Below the pieces are notes generated by a model. That model made no database searches. It worked only from the letters and a program-made list of their open reading frames with translations, and was not told where the DNA came from. The position numbers were made by a program, and so were the translations under genes. DNA of 64,000 bases, from NCBI GenBank assembly GCA_963579905.1, contig CAUZIZ010000001.1, forward strand, positions 1 to 64,000. The letters run 5' to 3'. Position 1 is the stretch's first letter. Every line of letters begins with the position of its first letter. This DNA comes from CAUZIZ01 sp963579905. GTDB lineage: Bacteria; Acidobacteriota; UBA6911; RPQK01; JAJDTT01. This document shows, one piece after another, positions 41,500 to 49,643 of the stretch.

Positions 41500-42627
41500 G
41501 TGTCGAGGATGATCTCCAGGACAGTGTTTGCGCTCAAGCTGGCCACTACCATTGCCTTCTCGTTTCTTCTTCTCGAGTCTCTGCTGCTGGTTTTCAATGA
41601 CACGGTTTTCCATAGTTCCTTCGTCATCTATGACCCAGAAATGGGATTTCGCGTCAGGCCCTACATGCGTAATTCGAACCGATTCGGCTTCAACGATCGA
41701 GATTACCCCTTGCAACCCATTCCAGGAACCTATCGCATCGCGATCCTGGGGGATTCGTTCAATTGGACGGGTGGTCGTACCTGGAACTACACCAGAGTTC
41801 TGGAACGGCGATTTGCAGAGTCTGACTCCGACCCTGCGATTGAGTTGATCAACACCGGTTATCCTGCTACCCATACCGCAGAACAACTGCGTCTTCTGGA
41901 AAGGTTCGTCCTGCAATACAATCCCCACCTGCTGCTCTTGGGGTTTTTTGTGGGAAACGATTTTGTGGAGGCAGACCCCTGGCGCCGTCGAATCGCTTTC
42001 GGCGGGGCCACCACCGACATAGATTTGCGCAATGGAAGGGAGTGGATGCTTTGGAATCAGCCCCTTTTGTTTCGCAGTCGGGCGATGCTTCTGATCCGGA
42101 ACCGAATACTCGAGTATCAGAATAGAGGCAAGGGGCGGCAGGCTTCTCTCGAGATGTCGAGACAACGGTATCTCAAGCTCGAGTTCGGCAGGATGCAATT
42201 TGCCAACCTCAATCGAAGGGAGCAATTCGGGGCACACCAGAACCTCGTTTTGAACAGTCTTAAAGAGATGAAGGCCGTCTGCATGAGGCAGGGCATCGAG
42301 TTTGTCGTTGTCGCCTTTCCGGACGAATTTCAGGTAGATCCATCGCTGAGGGCAGCTGTGTGGCGCCATTATAAGGAGAACCCTCAGGACTACAGAGTGG
42401 ACCGAGGCCAGAGGCTACTCGAAGAGTTTTGCGCTCGCGAGAAGATTGACTTTTGGGATCTGCTTCCCGTTTTCGAGGAAGCCCACCAGACCGGTCAGAA
42501 ACTGTATCTCCCGAACAACTCCCACTGGAACAAGGACGGAAATCGGTTAGCGGGCAGGGAATTGTTCTCGAAGGTGGTTACGTGGATAGAGGATTCCGGG
42601 AGAAGGGATAGGGCAACCTCCGAGTGA
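41500..42627 (+). CDS. Membrane-anchored SGNH/AlgX-like hydrolase
   Basis: 375 residues. One N-terminal membrane anchor (~8-30), then an SGNH fold: block I ILGDSFNWTG (Ser nucleophile), block III FFVGNDFVEA (Asn), block V NNSHWNKDGNRLAG (His) typical of AlgX/AlgJ-DHHW-type acetyl transferases/esterases. Placed 6 bp after the LtaS-like gene, so the pair probably modifies the same extracellular polymer, for example by O-acylation or deacylation. No polymerase gene is nearby. Confidence 0.78.
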   Translation: MSRMISRTVFALKLATTIAFSFLLLESLLLVFNDTVFHSSFVIYDPEMGFRVRPYMRNSNRFGFNDRDYPLQPIPGTYRIAILGDSFNWTGGRTWNYTRVLERRFAESDSDPAIELINTGYPATHTAEQLRLLERFVLQYNPHLLLLGFFVGNDFVEADPWRRRIAFGGATTDIDLRNGREWMLWNQPLLFRSRAMLLIRNRILEYQNRGKGRQASLEMSRQRYLKLEFGRMQFANLNRREQFGAHQNLVLNSLKEMKAVCMRQGIEFVVVAFPDEFQVDPSLRAAVWRHYKENPQDYRVDRGQRLLEEFCAREKIDFWDLLPVFEEAHQTGQKLYLPNNSHWNKDGNRLAGRELFSKVVTWIEDSGRRDRATSE

Positions 42628-42787
42628 GTCTAAGTACATTGTTTCATAAATACGGTAATGTTTGTGGCGAGCCTAGCGGCTCTACCTCCGGCGGTCTGGA
42701 GCCCACCGCTACGAAGGACCAATATTCTCGTGACTCTCTCAATCAATCTGGCTTACCCTATGGGCTGATTCGATAAAGGAGCATTTC

Positions 42788-43867
42788 ATGAAGAAAGTGA
42801 AGGCGGCGTTATTGGGCTTGGACAATCCACATTCTGTGGCTCACTTGAAGACACTTCAGCAATTGCCCGAGGTGGAGAGCATTCTCATCTGGTCGGAGCG
42901 AGAGGAGCTGGACGCTTCCCTGGAGGAGGCAAGCAGCGAGAAGGTTGAGAGTGTCGATACCAATCTGACGTCGGTGCTGACCGACGACGACATCCACTTC
43001 GTGATCACCTGTCTCCGCAACGATCAGAGTGCGGATGTCTGCATCCGGGCACTGGAGGCGGGAAAGCATGTCATCGCGGAGAAGCCCATTGGTCTCACTG
43101 CCGCCGAGGTTCAGCGGGTGGACCAGACAGCCGACGCCCTGGGCCTTAAGCTGGGGGTTTTCTATGGACGTCGTTACCATCCTCTTGTATGTCAGGTCAG
43201 GGAGATCGTGCAGCGTGGGATTCTTGGGACCCTGATCTCAGCTGAGCTTCGAAACCTGACCACTCAAGTTCGCTTTCGGGATCCAGATCACTGGCTTTTC
43301 AAGAAGCACCATTCCGGTGGCGGTATGCTCTCCTGGCTGGGGTGCCACGACGTGGATATAATCCGTTATATCAGTGGCGAAGAGATTGTGTCGGTGTCAG
43401 CCGAAGTGGCCACTCGAAACGGTGAAGATATCGATGTCGAGGACGTGGCTGTTATGTCCTTCAGGCTGGCCTCGGGAGCGGTTGGGGTATTGCACGTGGG
43501 CTATGTCATGGCCCTCAGCGGCGGTGGCTATCACAACATCGGGGGCTACGACACCTACGTCGGTCTAAACGGGCAAGGAGGCCGCCTGCATTGGTCCTCG
43601 GACGGCACTCCCTCTCGGCTTCTGGTAGAGTCGGACCATCCCGACTGGAGCGCGGCCCCAAAGCGTCAGTTCGACTATACCCTTTCCTCGTCGCCCTCCT
43701 ACGGCGGGGTCCATGGAGAGACCTTCGTCCAGGATTTCCTCCGCGCTACCTGGGGAGAGAGGGAGGTTCCTGCCTCGGGCAAGGATGCCCTTCAAGTGGC
43801 ACGTGTGGTGGAAGCAGCCTACGAATCCAGCGAGAGCGGGCAGCGCGTGCAGATCCCCACTGAATAG
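42788..43867 (+). CDS. Gfo/Idh/MocA-family oxidoreductase
   Basis: 359 residues; RBS AAAGGAG upstream. N-terminal Rossmann domain (AALLGLDNPHSVAHLKTLQQ; FVITCLRNDQSADVCIRALE) with the family motif AEKPIGLTAAEVQRVD, and a C-terminal alpha/beta domain containing HHSGGGMLSWLGCHDVDIIR with the catalytic His. It oxidises or reduces a sugar, inositol or amino sugar with NAD(P). With the two following genes it forms a probable sugar-acid catabolic set. Confidence 0.9.
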   Translation: MKKVKAALLGLDNPHSVAHLKTLQQLPEVESILIWSEREELDASLEEASSEKVESVDTNLTSVLTDDDIHFVITCLRNDQSADVCIRALEAGKHVIAEKPIGLTAAEVQRVDQTADALGLKLGVFYGRRYHPLVCQVREIVQRGILGTLISAELRNLTTQVRFRDPDHWLFKKHHSGGGMLSWLGCHDVDIIRYISGEEIVSVSAEVATRNGEDIDVEDVAVMSFRLASGAVGVLHVGYVMALSGGGYHNIGGYDTYVGLNGQGGRLHWSSDGTPSRLLVESDHPDWSAAPKRQFDYTLSSSPSYGGVHGETFVQDFLRATWGEREVPASGKDALQVARVVEAAYESSESGQRVQIPTE

Positions 43868-43948
43868 TGAGCAGTAAGAACTTGAAGTGAGCAGTGCCGG
43901 AGCCGCCGCGGCCCGACAGTGCCAGGAACGACCCGAAGGGAGATGATG

Positions 43949-44851
43949 ATGACCAAGTTTCACGGCCTTTTTCCGGCGGTAATCACGCCAATGACTCCGG
44001 AGGGGGAGCTCAACGAAGCCGCTTTCCGCAAGGTTCTGGAATTCAACATCCAGGCAGGAGTACACGGTTTTTGGATAGCAGGAGGCAGCGGAGAGAGCAT
44101 CCTCATCGGCGAGGACGAGAATAGGCGCATTGCCCAGATCGCCGTAGATCAGATAAGAGGCAGGGTGGGGACCATCATGCACGTTAGCGCGCCCACCACC
44201 GCCGAAGCCGTTCGAAACGCACAGAATGCCGCGCGAGCTGGAGTGGATTCCATCTGTGGGCTGCCCCCCTGTTTCTATGGTACGGGCGATGACGAACTAG
44301 TAGAGTACTATCGAAGTGTAGGTCAGGCTGCCGATCTTCCCCTGTTTGTCTACAATCTTCCCGAAGCCACCGGCGTCGAGATCACTCCCGAATTGGCCAA
44401 GAAGATCCAGGGCAGCGTCCCACAGTTGGTTGGACTCAAGCACTCAGCCCCAAACTTCAAGAATGTCTGGAAATTCTCTCAAATGGGACTGCAGTGTTTC
44501 ATGGGATTCAGCTCTCTCATGCTTCCTGCGCTGACCGTAGGTGCGGTTGGCAGCGTCGATGGACCTCCCAATGTTGCCCCCGAGCCCTTTGTTGAAGTCT
44601 GGGAGGCTTACCAGGCTGGAGATTGGAAAAGAGCGCAGGATGCTCAGGACAGAGCTGCCCACATCTTCAATCTCTTCGAGGGGGAGTATGGTCCCTACAT
44701 CGGCGTTCTCAAGAGTCTCCTGAGCAGGCGCCTAGGCGTGGACTGCGGTAATCCTCGGCCCCCGAGTCTGCCTCTCACAGAGGAGCAGGAAAACAGGGTC
44801 TGGGAGCGTTTTTGTGAGTTGATGCCTACGGGTGCAACCGTCGGCGACTGA
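43949..44851 (+). CDS. DapA-family aldolase/dehydratase
   Basis: 300 residues. Three consecutive ATGs (43943, 43946, 43949) follow GAAGGGAG; 43949 gives the best spacing. TIM barrel of the DHDPS/NAL family with Tyr135 (LFVYNLPEATG) and Schiff-base Lys164 (LVGLKHSAPN), and the N-terminal GVHGFWIAGGSGESILIGED. Lacks features of true lysine-pathway DapA, so a KDG/KDPG-type aldolase, N-acetylneuraminate lyase or sugar-acid dehydratase is more likely, in line with the flanking oxidoreductases. Confidence 0.88.
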   Translation: MTKFHGLFPAVITPMTPEGELNEAAFRKVLEFNIQAGVHGFWIAGGSGESILIGEDENRRIAQIAVDQIRGRVGTIMHVSAPTTAEAVRNAQNAARAGVDSICGLPPCFYGTGDDELVEYYRSVGQAADLPLFVYNLPEATGVEITPELAKKIQGSVPQLVGLKHSAPNFKNVWKFSQMGLQCFMGFSSLMLPALTVGAVGSVDGPPNVAPEPFVEVWEAYQAGDWKRAQDAQDRAAHIFNLFEGEYGPYIGVLKSLLSRRLGVDCGNPRPPSLPLTEEQENRVWERFCELMPTGATVGD

Positions 44852-44950
44852 ACCCGATCAGTTCATGGAATTCCCGATTGCCAACTCCGGATCGAGTCTG
44901 CGCTCCGCTGGAATTTCCTCGAACCAAAACCCTCGAAGGAGCGTTGCTGA

Positions 44951-45913
44951 ATGTCCGCCACAAAATTCTTGATCACTGCCCCGATTGAAGACGCAGCCAC
45001 GGAAATCCTGGCAACCTTTGCCCCCGTCACGATCTCTCCGTCGACAGCCCATGAGACGCTCCTGGGTTTACTCGACGGAACCATCGGCATCGTCGCTCGC
45101 GGAGAGGCGCAGATGAACCGGGCGCTGATCGAGGCCGCAACCGATCTAAAGGTCGTGGGCCGAAGCGGCGTTGGCTATGACAACGTGGACGTAGATGCCC
45201 TGAGCGAACGGGGTATCCCCCTGATCATCGCTCCCGTCGGTGGGTTTGCGGTGGCCGAGGCAGCCCTGGCGCTGTTGCTCGCGTTGATCAAGCAACTGCC
45301 GGCCATGGACCAGGCCGTCCGCTCGGGTGACTGGCTCAGGCGCTACACCGCCCAGATCGGCGATATGGACGAACACACGTTGGGCATCGTCGGTCTGGGC
45401 CGAATCGGATCTCATCTAGCCAAACTACTGCAGCCCTTCGAGATGACCATCCTGGGATACGATCCCTACGTAGATGAGGGAGCTATGGGGGAGCTGGGCG
45501 CGCACAAGGTGGACCTGGACGAACTGCTGCGACGCTCGGACTACGTTTCCCTACATATGCTGCTGAACGATGAGACCCGGGGCATGATCGGGAAGGCAGA
45601 AATCGCGCAGATGAAGAAGGGTGCGGTGCTTCTCAACCTGGCCCGAGGCGGAATCATCGATGGTCTCGACCTGCTCGCGGACGCCCTCGATGAAGGCCAG
45701 CTGAGCTTTCTAGGCTTGGATGTCTTTCCCACCGAGCCGCCCGACGTCTCGCATCGGTTGTTCAAGGATAAGCGATGCATCTTCAGCCCACATGCGCTGG
45801 GGATGAGTCAGCTGGCCATGGATCGTGTGTGTCGCTCGATGGCCAATGACATGCTCGCCGTCCTGGAAGGTCGCAAACCCCGTTACTGCGTCAATCCAGA
45901 GGTGCTAAGCTGA
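44951..45913 (+). CDS. D-isomer-specific 2-hydroxyacid dehydrogenase
   Basis: 320 residues; RBS GAAGGAGC before ATG 44951. NAD-binding motif GIVGLGRIGSHLAKLLQP, and catalytic Arg (NLARGGIIDG), Glu (FPTEPPD) and His (FSPHALG). It reduces or oxidises a 2-keto/2-hydroxy acid, plausibly glycerate, hydroxypyruvate or the product of the aldolase upstream; it lacks the ACT domain of full-length SerA. The TGA stop lies in AGCTGAAACTTC, the end motif of the repeat that follows. Confidence 0.9.
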   Translation: MSATKFLITAPIEDAATEILATFAPVTISPSTAHETLLGLLDGTIGIVARGEAQMNRALIEAATDLKVVGRSGVGYDNVDVDALSERGIPLIIAPVGGFAVAEAALALLLALIKQLPAMDQAVRSGDWLRRYTAQIGDMDEHTLGIVGLGRIGSHLAKLLQPFEMTILGYDPYVDEGAMGELGAHKVDLDELLRRSDYVSLHMLLNDETRGMIGKAEIAQMKKGAVLLNLARGGIIDGLDLLADALDEGQLSFLGLDVFPTEPPDVSHRLFKDKRCIFSPHALGMSQLAMDRVCRSMANDMLAVLEGRKPRYCVNPEVLS

Positions 45914-46164
45914 AACTTCAAGAATACGTCGCACGTCTGAACGTCTCCTGTCCTCCGGAGGTCCCGCCAACGGGTGAACTACCAGCGTTACGAAGCCAAG
46001 TCCGACAGAGTCGCGAACGACTTGAGCCCTTAGCAACATGAGGCCAAGTTCCGAGGAAAGAGCCGGACAACTCTTCCCCACGCAGTGACGCACAAATCCC
46101 AGTAGCCGGAAGTTTCTTTCTTGAATGGGGCAGCGCAGCGGGGGCGGGACTAAGCTGAAACTCC
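45912..46164. repeat. Family B unit followed by family C unit
   Basis: B unit 45912-46116 (205 bp, ends GAAACTTC and GAAGTTTC) shares its right end with a 56-bp C unit (46109-46164). Interior blocks AGCGTTACGAAGCCAAGTCC and CCGGACAACTCTTCCCCACG recur at 24300 (inverted) and 56603. Confidence 0.85.
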
Positions 46165-46328
46165 CTTTGGTTCTAGAAGGTATCCGGTTTTTCAACCGTG
46201 GCACGGCCTTCCAGGCCGTGATTGTCGAGCCCTTGGCTCGACGTATCGGGTATCGCGGGCAGGGATGCCCGTGCCACTGCAGTATACTAAAGACTTCTGA
46301 ATGATTCAGATCGGCTATGAGCGTCCGG
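45914..46328. other. Convergent gap: repeats only
   Basis: Between the 2-hydroxyacid dehydrogenase and the M23 lipoprotein. Family B, C and D units account for nearly all of it; no gene is seen. Confidence 0.7.
46191..46281. repeat. Family D hairpin repeat, copy 2
   Basis: Inverse copy of 32440-32530: TTCAACCGTGGCACGGCCTT to AGGGATGCCCGTGCCACTGC, with an inner stem TCGAGCC/GGCTCGA. Confidence 0.75.
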
Positions 46329-47126
46329 CTACGGATCTGTTGCCGATCCTGTCGGGGGCTCCGACAACAACCCTCCGTCGTTCACGGCCTTGTTCGCACT
46401 CTCTTGTCTCAAGTAGCGCAGAGGGTTGACGGGGACGTTACCCCTGCGAATTTCGAGATGGCAGTGATGGGTGCTAGCGTTTCCGGTACGCCCGACCCGG
46501 GCAATGGGTTGGCCTTGGCGGACTGGCTCGCCGGGTTGGACCAGGACTGTTGAGTTATGAGCATACAGGGAGCGCAGCCCGCCGCCGTGATCCAGGACCA
46601 CAGTCTTCCCGTAACCGCGCATTCTGGCACTCGAGACAACCCTACCGGCCCGGACTGCCCGGACTTGCTGGCCGCTTTGGCCCCGGATGTCGATGCCTCG
46701 GTGACGATGAGCTCCACGGTTTACTCCGAAGCGGGAAAGAACCGCTCCGCCCGAGACCGGCCACGCCCAATCTCCGCCGCCTGTGTCCGGAATCAGAATC
46801 CTCTGATTCACCGATAGCTTGTTGGGATCACCAAGTTTGTTCAGGTTGACCAACTCCGCCACGGTGACGCCATATTTCCTCGAGATGGACCACAAGGACT
46901 CGCCGGGCCGTACCCGATGGTAGACAGGTTCCCCAACCTCCACGTCTGTCGCGACTGGAGCTGTTGTACGGGCTTCGCTAGGAAGATGAATACCGGGCCC
47001 AGTGCGTCGGGACTTTGCGCAGCTCGGGAGGATGATCAGCAACCCGATCAAAACGCACCAATGCCCCCCACTTCGAGGAGAAGGGGATCTAGTCGACCTT
47101 TGGTAGGAGGATTCAGAGATTCCCAT
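46329..47126 (-). CDS. LysM-M23 peptidase lipoprotein (NlpD/EnvC-like)
   Basis: 265 residues. Signal CVLIGLLIILPSC with lipobox (L-P-S-C), one LysM domain (~68-112, HRVRPGESLWSISRKYGVTV) and a C-terminal M23 domain (~120-240) with HRHRGIDI, LYAHN and THHCHLEI, supplying the His/Asp/His-x-His zinc ligands; the site appears complete, unlike the degenerate NlpD. It should bind and cut, or help others cut, periplasmic peptidoglycan, perhaps at division. Divergent from the DUF1549 gene. Confidence 0.9.
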   Translation of the reverse strand: MGISESSYQRSTRSPSPRSGGHWCVLIGLLIILPSCAKSRRTGPGIHLPSEARTTAPVATDVEVGEPVYHRVRPGESLWSISRKYGVTVAELVNLNKLGDPNKLSVNQRILIPDTGGGDWAWPVSGGAVLSRFGVNRGAHRHRGIDIRGQSGQQVRAVRAGRVVSSARMRGYGKTVVLDHGGGLRSLYAHNSTVLVQPGEPVRQGQPIARVGRTGNASTHHCHLEIRRGNVPVNPLRYLRQESANKAVNDGGLLSEPPTGSATDP

Positions 47127-47198
47127 GGGTGAGTAATCGAGCTAAGATATCAGAGCGGCAACCTTGATGGAAGTCTTCCCGAACTCCGGAAAGCGGCT

Positions 47199-49316
47199 GT
47201 GTGTAAACCATCTATTCCAATCGCAGCACTATTCCTTGCACTTGCCTGCCCCACTCTAGCGTTTGCAAGCAGTGGGACTGCCTCGGAGATCGGCCCTCGG
47301 CGTCCAGATCTGCCCGATGATCCAGGTGGGCAGCTGGCCAATCCGATCGACCGTTGGGTTCAAGCCTACCTGAAGCAGCAGGGAAGTTCTCTTCCGGAAC
47401 CGGTCGCGGACCCAGTCTTCGTCCGCCGGGTGCACCTCGATCTGTGGGGTCTTCTCCCCTCGCCCCAGGAAAGCGGGACCTTCGTCCAAGCTACCGATTC
47501 GAATAAGCGCAGCGCTCTTATCGATCTTCTACTGGGCGAGGACACGAAGTACGCAGAACACTGGATGAGCTATTGGAACGATCTGCTTCGCAATGACGAG
47601 GGCGTCCGCTACCACGGAGGGCGTGCGTCTATCTCGGATTGGCTGCTGGGAGCGCTGGAAGCCAATCTGCCCTATGACCGCTTCGTCTCAAGACTCTTGA
47701 ACCCCTCTGGGGAAGACGATCCCAAAGGCTTCCTAATCGGTGTCAATTGGCGAGGGACGACGAGCGCCAGTCAAAAGCCCGCGATGCAGGCGGCTCAAAA
47801 TAGTGCCCTGGTCTTTTCGGGCGTCAATCTGAAGTGTGCTTCCTGCCACGATAGCTTCGTGGATCGGTGGAAGCTCGCGGACAGCTTCGGACTGGCCAGC
47901 ATGTTTTCAGAGGAACCGTTGGAAATGGTGCGCTGCGATGTCGCCCTCGGAGAGCAGGCTTCACCCAAGTTCCTCTTTCCAGAGTTGGGAGGGATTCCCA
48001 CCGGACTTCCACTAGCAGAGCGTCAGCGGATTGCGGCCAGTCTGTTCACGTCTCCTGTAAATGGTCGCTTTCCGCGCACACTGGTCAACAGAATCTGGAC
48101 CAGGCTGCTTGGGAGATCTCTGGTCAAGGACATAGACGACCCTGGAGCCAAGCCGTGGTCGCGCGATCTGCTGGATTGGCTGGCCTCGGATTTCGTAGAT
48201 CAAGGCTACGATATTCGAAAATTGCTGCGCCGAATCATGACGTCTCGCACCTACCAACTCCCTTCTATCGACTACTCGGATGACGGCAAGCAAGGACCCC
48301 GTTTCAAAGGACCTGCCTTGCGAAGGCTCACCTCAGAACAGTTCCTCGATGGCATCTCCTCCGTCACGGGGTACTGGCGGGTGCTAGGGTCGGATAAGGC
48401 CGGACCCGGATCCTATAGCCGAGACTGGCGCTTCGCCTCTACCACCCTCAGTCGTGCACTCGGAAGACCTGTTCGAGACCAGGTCGTGATCCAGCGTAAC
48501 CACGAATCCACCACGCTGCAGGCTCTGGAACTGGTCAATGGGAGACAAATCAACAGCTTGATCCGGCGAGGGGCGAAGAAATTGCTGCGCCACTCAGGAC
48601 CACCTCCGGCGAATCGATTCGACAGCGGCGTTGTACGCTGGGGTGAAGAGGCTTTAGATATTGACGTTACCGGAGCCGAACAGCTGCGCCTCCTGGCAGT
48701 CGACATCGATTCCTACGACCCCTCGCGGGTGACTATCGCCTGGGCGGAGCCCCGTTTGGTGGGGCCCCACGGAGCAACCCGGTTGACCCAGCTCAAGACC
48801 AAGCCCCCAGTCGAGACCAGATCGGTCCGGTTCCTTGATAGAGAGGTGGAAAGAACGAAAGGGGATGATGGAGAGGAGAAAGTAGATATCGGGCTTACCC
48901 CCCTGCCACATGATTACGGTCTAGTGACGGGTCTGCCTTCCGAGATCATTTATGACTTGAGGGGGGGGCTCTATGAGCGTTTCCAGGCCTGGGTCGGGGT
49001 CGACGAGGGATGCCACGCAAGCGAGATCAGCCCCAAGGTGCGTTTTTTCGTCTTCACGCAGGAGGCCGACCGCGAGCATCTGGCTGGGGTCAGTGGCGCC
49101 GCTCCGGTGGTTATGCCGACACCTCCTACTAGCTGGGTGGGTCTCAGTCGTTACGTTTATCGTTATGCACTGGGCCGGTCACCGGTTGAGTCCGAGCTCG
49201 AAGTGGCGAAAGTTCTCCTGCTGGACCCCAAGACCAAAAGAGAGATCGAGGTGGAGGGACTGGAAGATCTGCTATGGTCGGTTTTCGTGTCTCCGGAGTT
49301 TCAATATATCAGGTAA
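47199..49316 (+). CDS. DUF1549/DUF1553 (PSCyt2/PSD1) secreted protein
   Basis: 705 residues, GTG start 47199 with GGAAAG upstream; signal IPIAALFLALACPTLAFAS. DUF1549 at ~45-230 (VRRVHLDLWGLLPSPQESGT, MSYWNDLLRNDEG, LPYDRFV, and the heme-type or metal CASCHDSFVDRW) and DUF1553 at ~285-690 (GRFPRTLVNRIWTRLLGRSL; RLTSEQFLDGI). Always found with DUF1501 proteins in Planctomycetes, Verrucomicrobia and Acidobacteria, and linked to polysaccharide use, but the reaction is unknown. The DUF1501 partner follows after a 327-bp gap that holds a decayed frame. Confidence 0.88.
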   Translation: MCKPSIPIAALFLALACPTLAFASSGTASEIGPRRPDLPDDPGGQLANPIDRWVQAYLKQQGSSLPEPVADPVFVRRVHLDLWGLLPSPQESGTFVQATDSNKRSALIDLLLGEDTKYAEHWMSYWNDLLRNDEGVRYHGGRASISDWLLGALEANLPYDRFVSRLLNPSGEDDPKGFLIGVNWRGTTSASQKPAMQAAQNSALVFSGVNLKCASCHDSFVDRWKLADSFGLASMFSEEPLEMVRCDVALGEQASPKFLFPELGGIPTGLPLAERQRIAASLFTSPVNGRFPRTLVNRIWTRLLGRSLVKDIDDPGAKPWSRDLLDWLASDFVDQGYDIRKLLRRIMTSRTYQLPSIDYSDDGKQGPRFKGPALRRLTSEQFLDGISSVTGYWRVLGSDKAGPGSYSRDWRFASTTLSRALGRPVRDQVVIQRNHESTTLQALELVNGRQINSLIRRGAKKLLRHSGPPPANRFDSGVVRWGEEALDIDVTGAEQLRLLAVDIDSYDPSRVTIAWAEPRLVGPHGATRLTQLKTKPPVETRSVRFLDREVERTKGDDGEEKVDIGLTPLPHDYGLVTGLPSEIIYDLRGGLYERFQAWVGVDEGCHASEISPKVRFFVFTQEADREHLAGVSGAAPVVMPTPPTSWVGLSRYVYRYALGRSPVESELEVAKVLLLDPKTKREIEVEGLEDLLWSVFVSPEFQYIR

Positions 49317-49643
49317 CCGTTCTCCCTATTAGGGAGCTGTTCTGCGGCTATCGGCTCCCTGACTAGATGATCGATTCTGAAATAGAATGCCAATTGCAGA
49401 TGGGGCTTGTGCGGCGAGGTCACGGCGGGAGAAGGAAGTCGATGTTCTGTTATCTTCGACGAAGACCAACGAAGAGATCTACCGCAAACTCCTTTTTCCC
49501 AATGGGTTGTGCTCCCGAGTACGAAGCCAGTCTCTCGCTTGAGCGGACAAGTGTCTGCAAACATTCAGTTCGAATTATGGGCGCAACAATTGTCATGTTA
49601 TTTCGGAATCGATCATCTACGTGTGGGCCGTGAGGATTAGGCG
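49317..49643. other. DUF1549-DUF1501 gap with decayed frame
   Basis: Unusually long spacing for this gene pair. A frame resembling a LuxR-type HTH remnant (49387-49615) fills most of it; no promoter was recognised. Confidence 0.4.
49387..49615 (+). pseudogene. Possible LuxR-type HTH remnant, frameshifted
   Basis: From ATG 49387 the frame reads ARSRREKEVDVLLSSTKTNE with EIYRKLLFP, close to the (L)xxREKEVLxLLxxGxTNxEIAxxLF pattern of LuxR/GerE output domains. In another frame downstream TSVCKHSVRIMGATIV resembles the recognition helix region. If real, two frames would need joining. Short and degenerate, so tentative. Confidence 0.28.

Noticed and set aside
45905..46204. Minus-strand 99-codon frame with RLLGFVRHCVGKSCPALSS
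   Set aside because: It is also a family B/C repeat; the partial similarity to frames at 24295 and 56367 reflects DNA repeats, not a protein.
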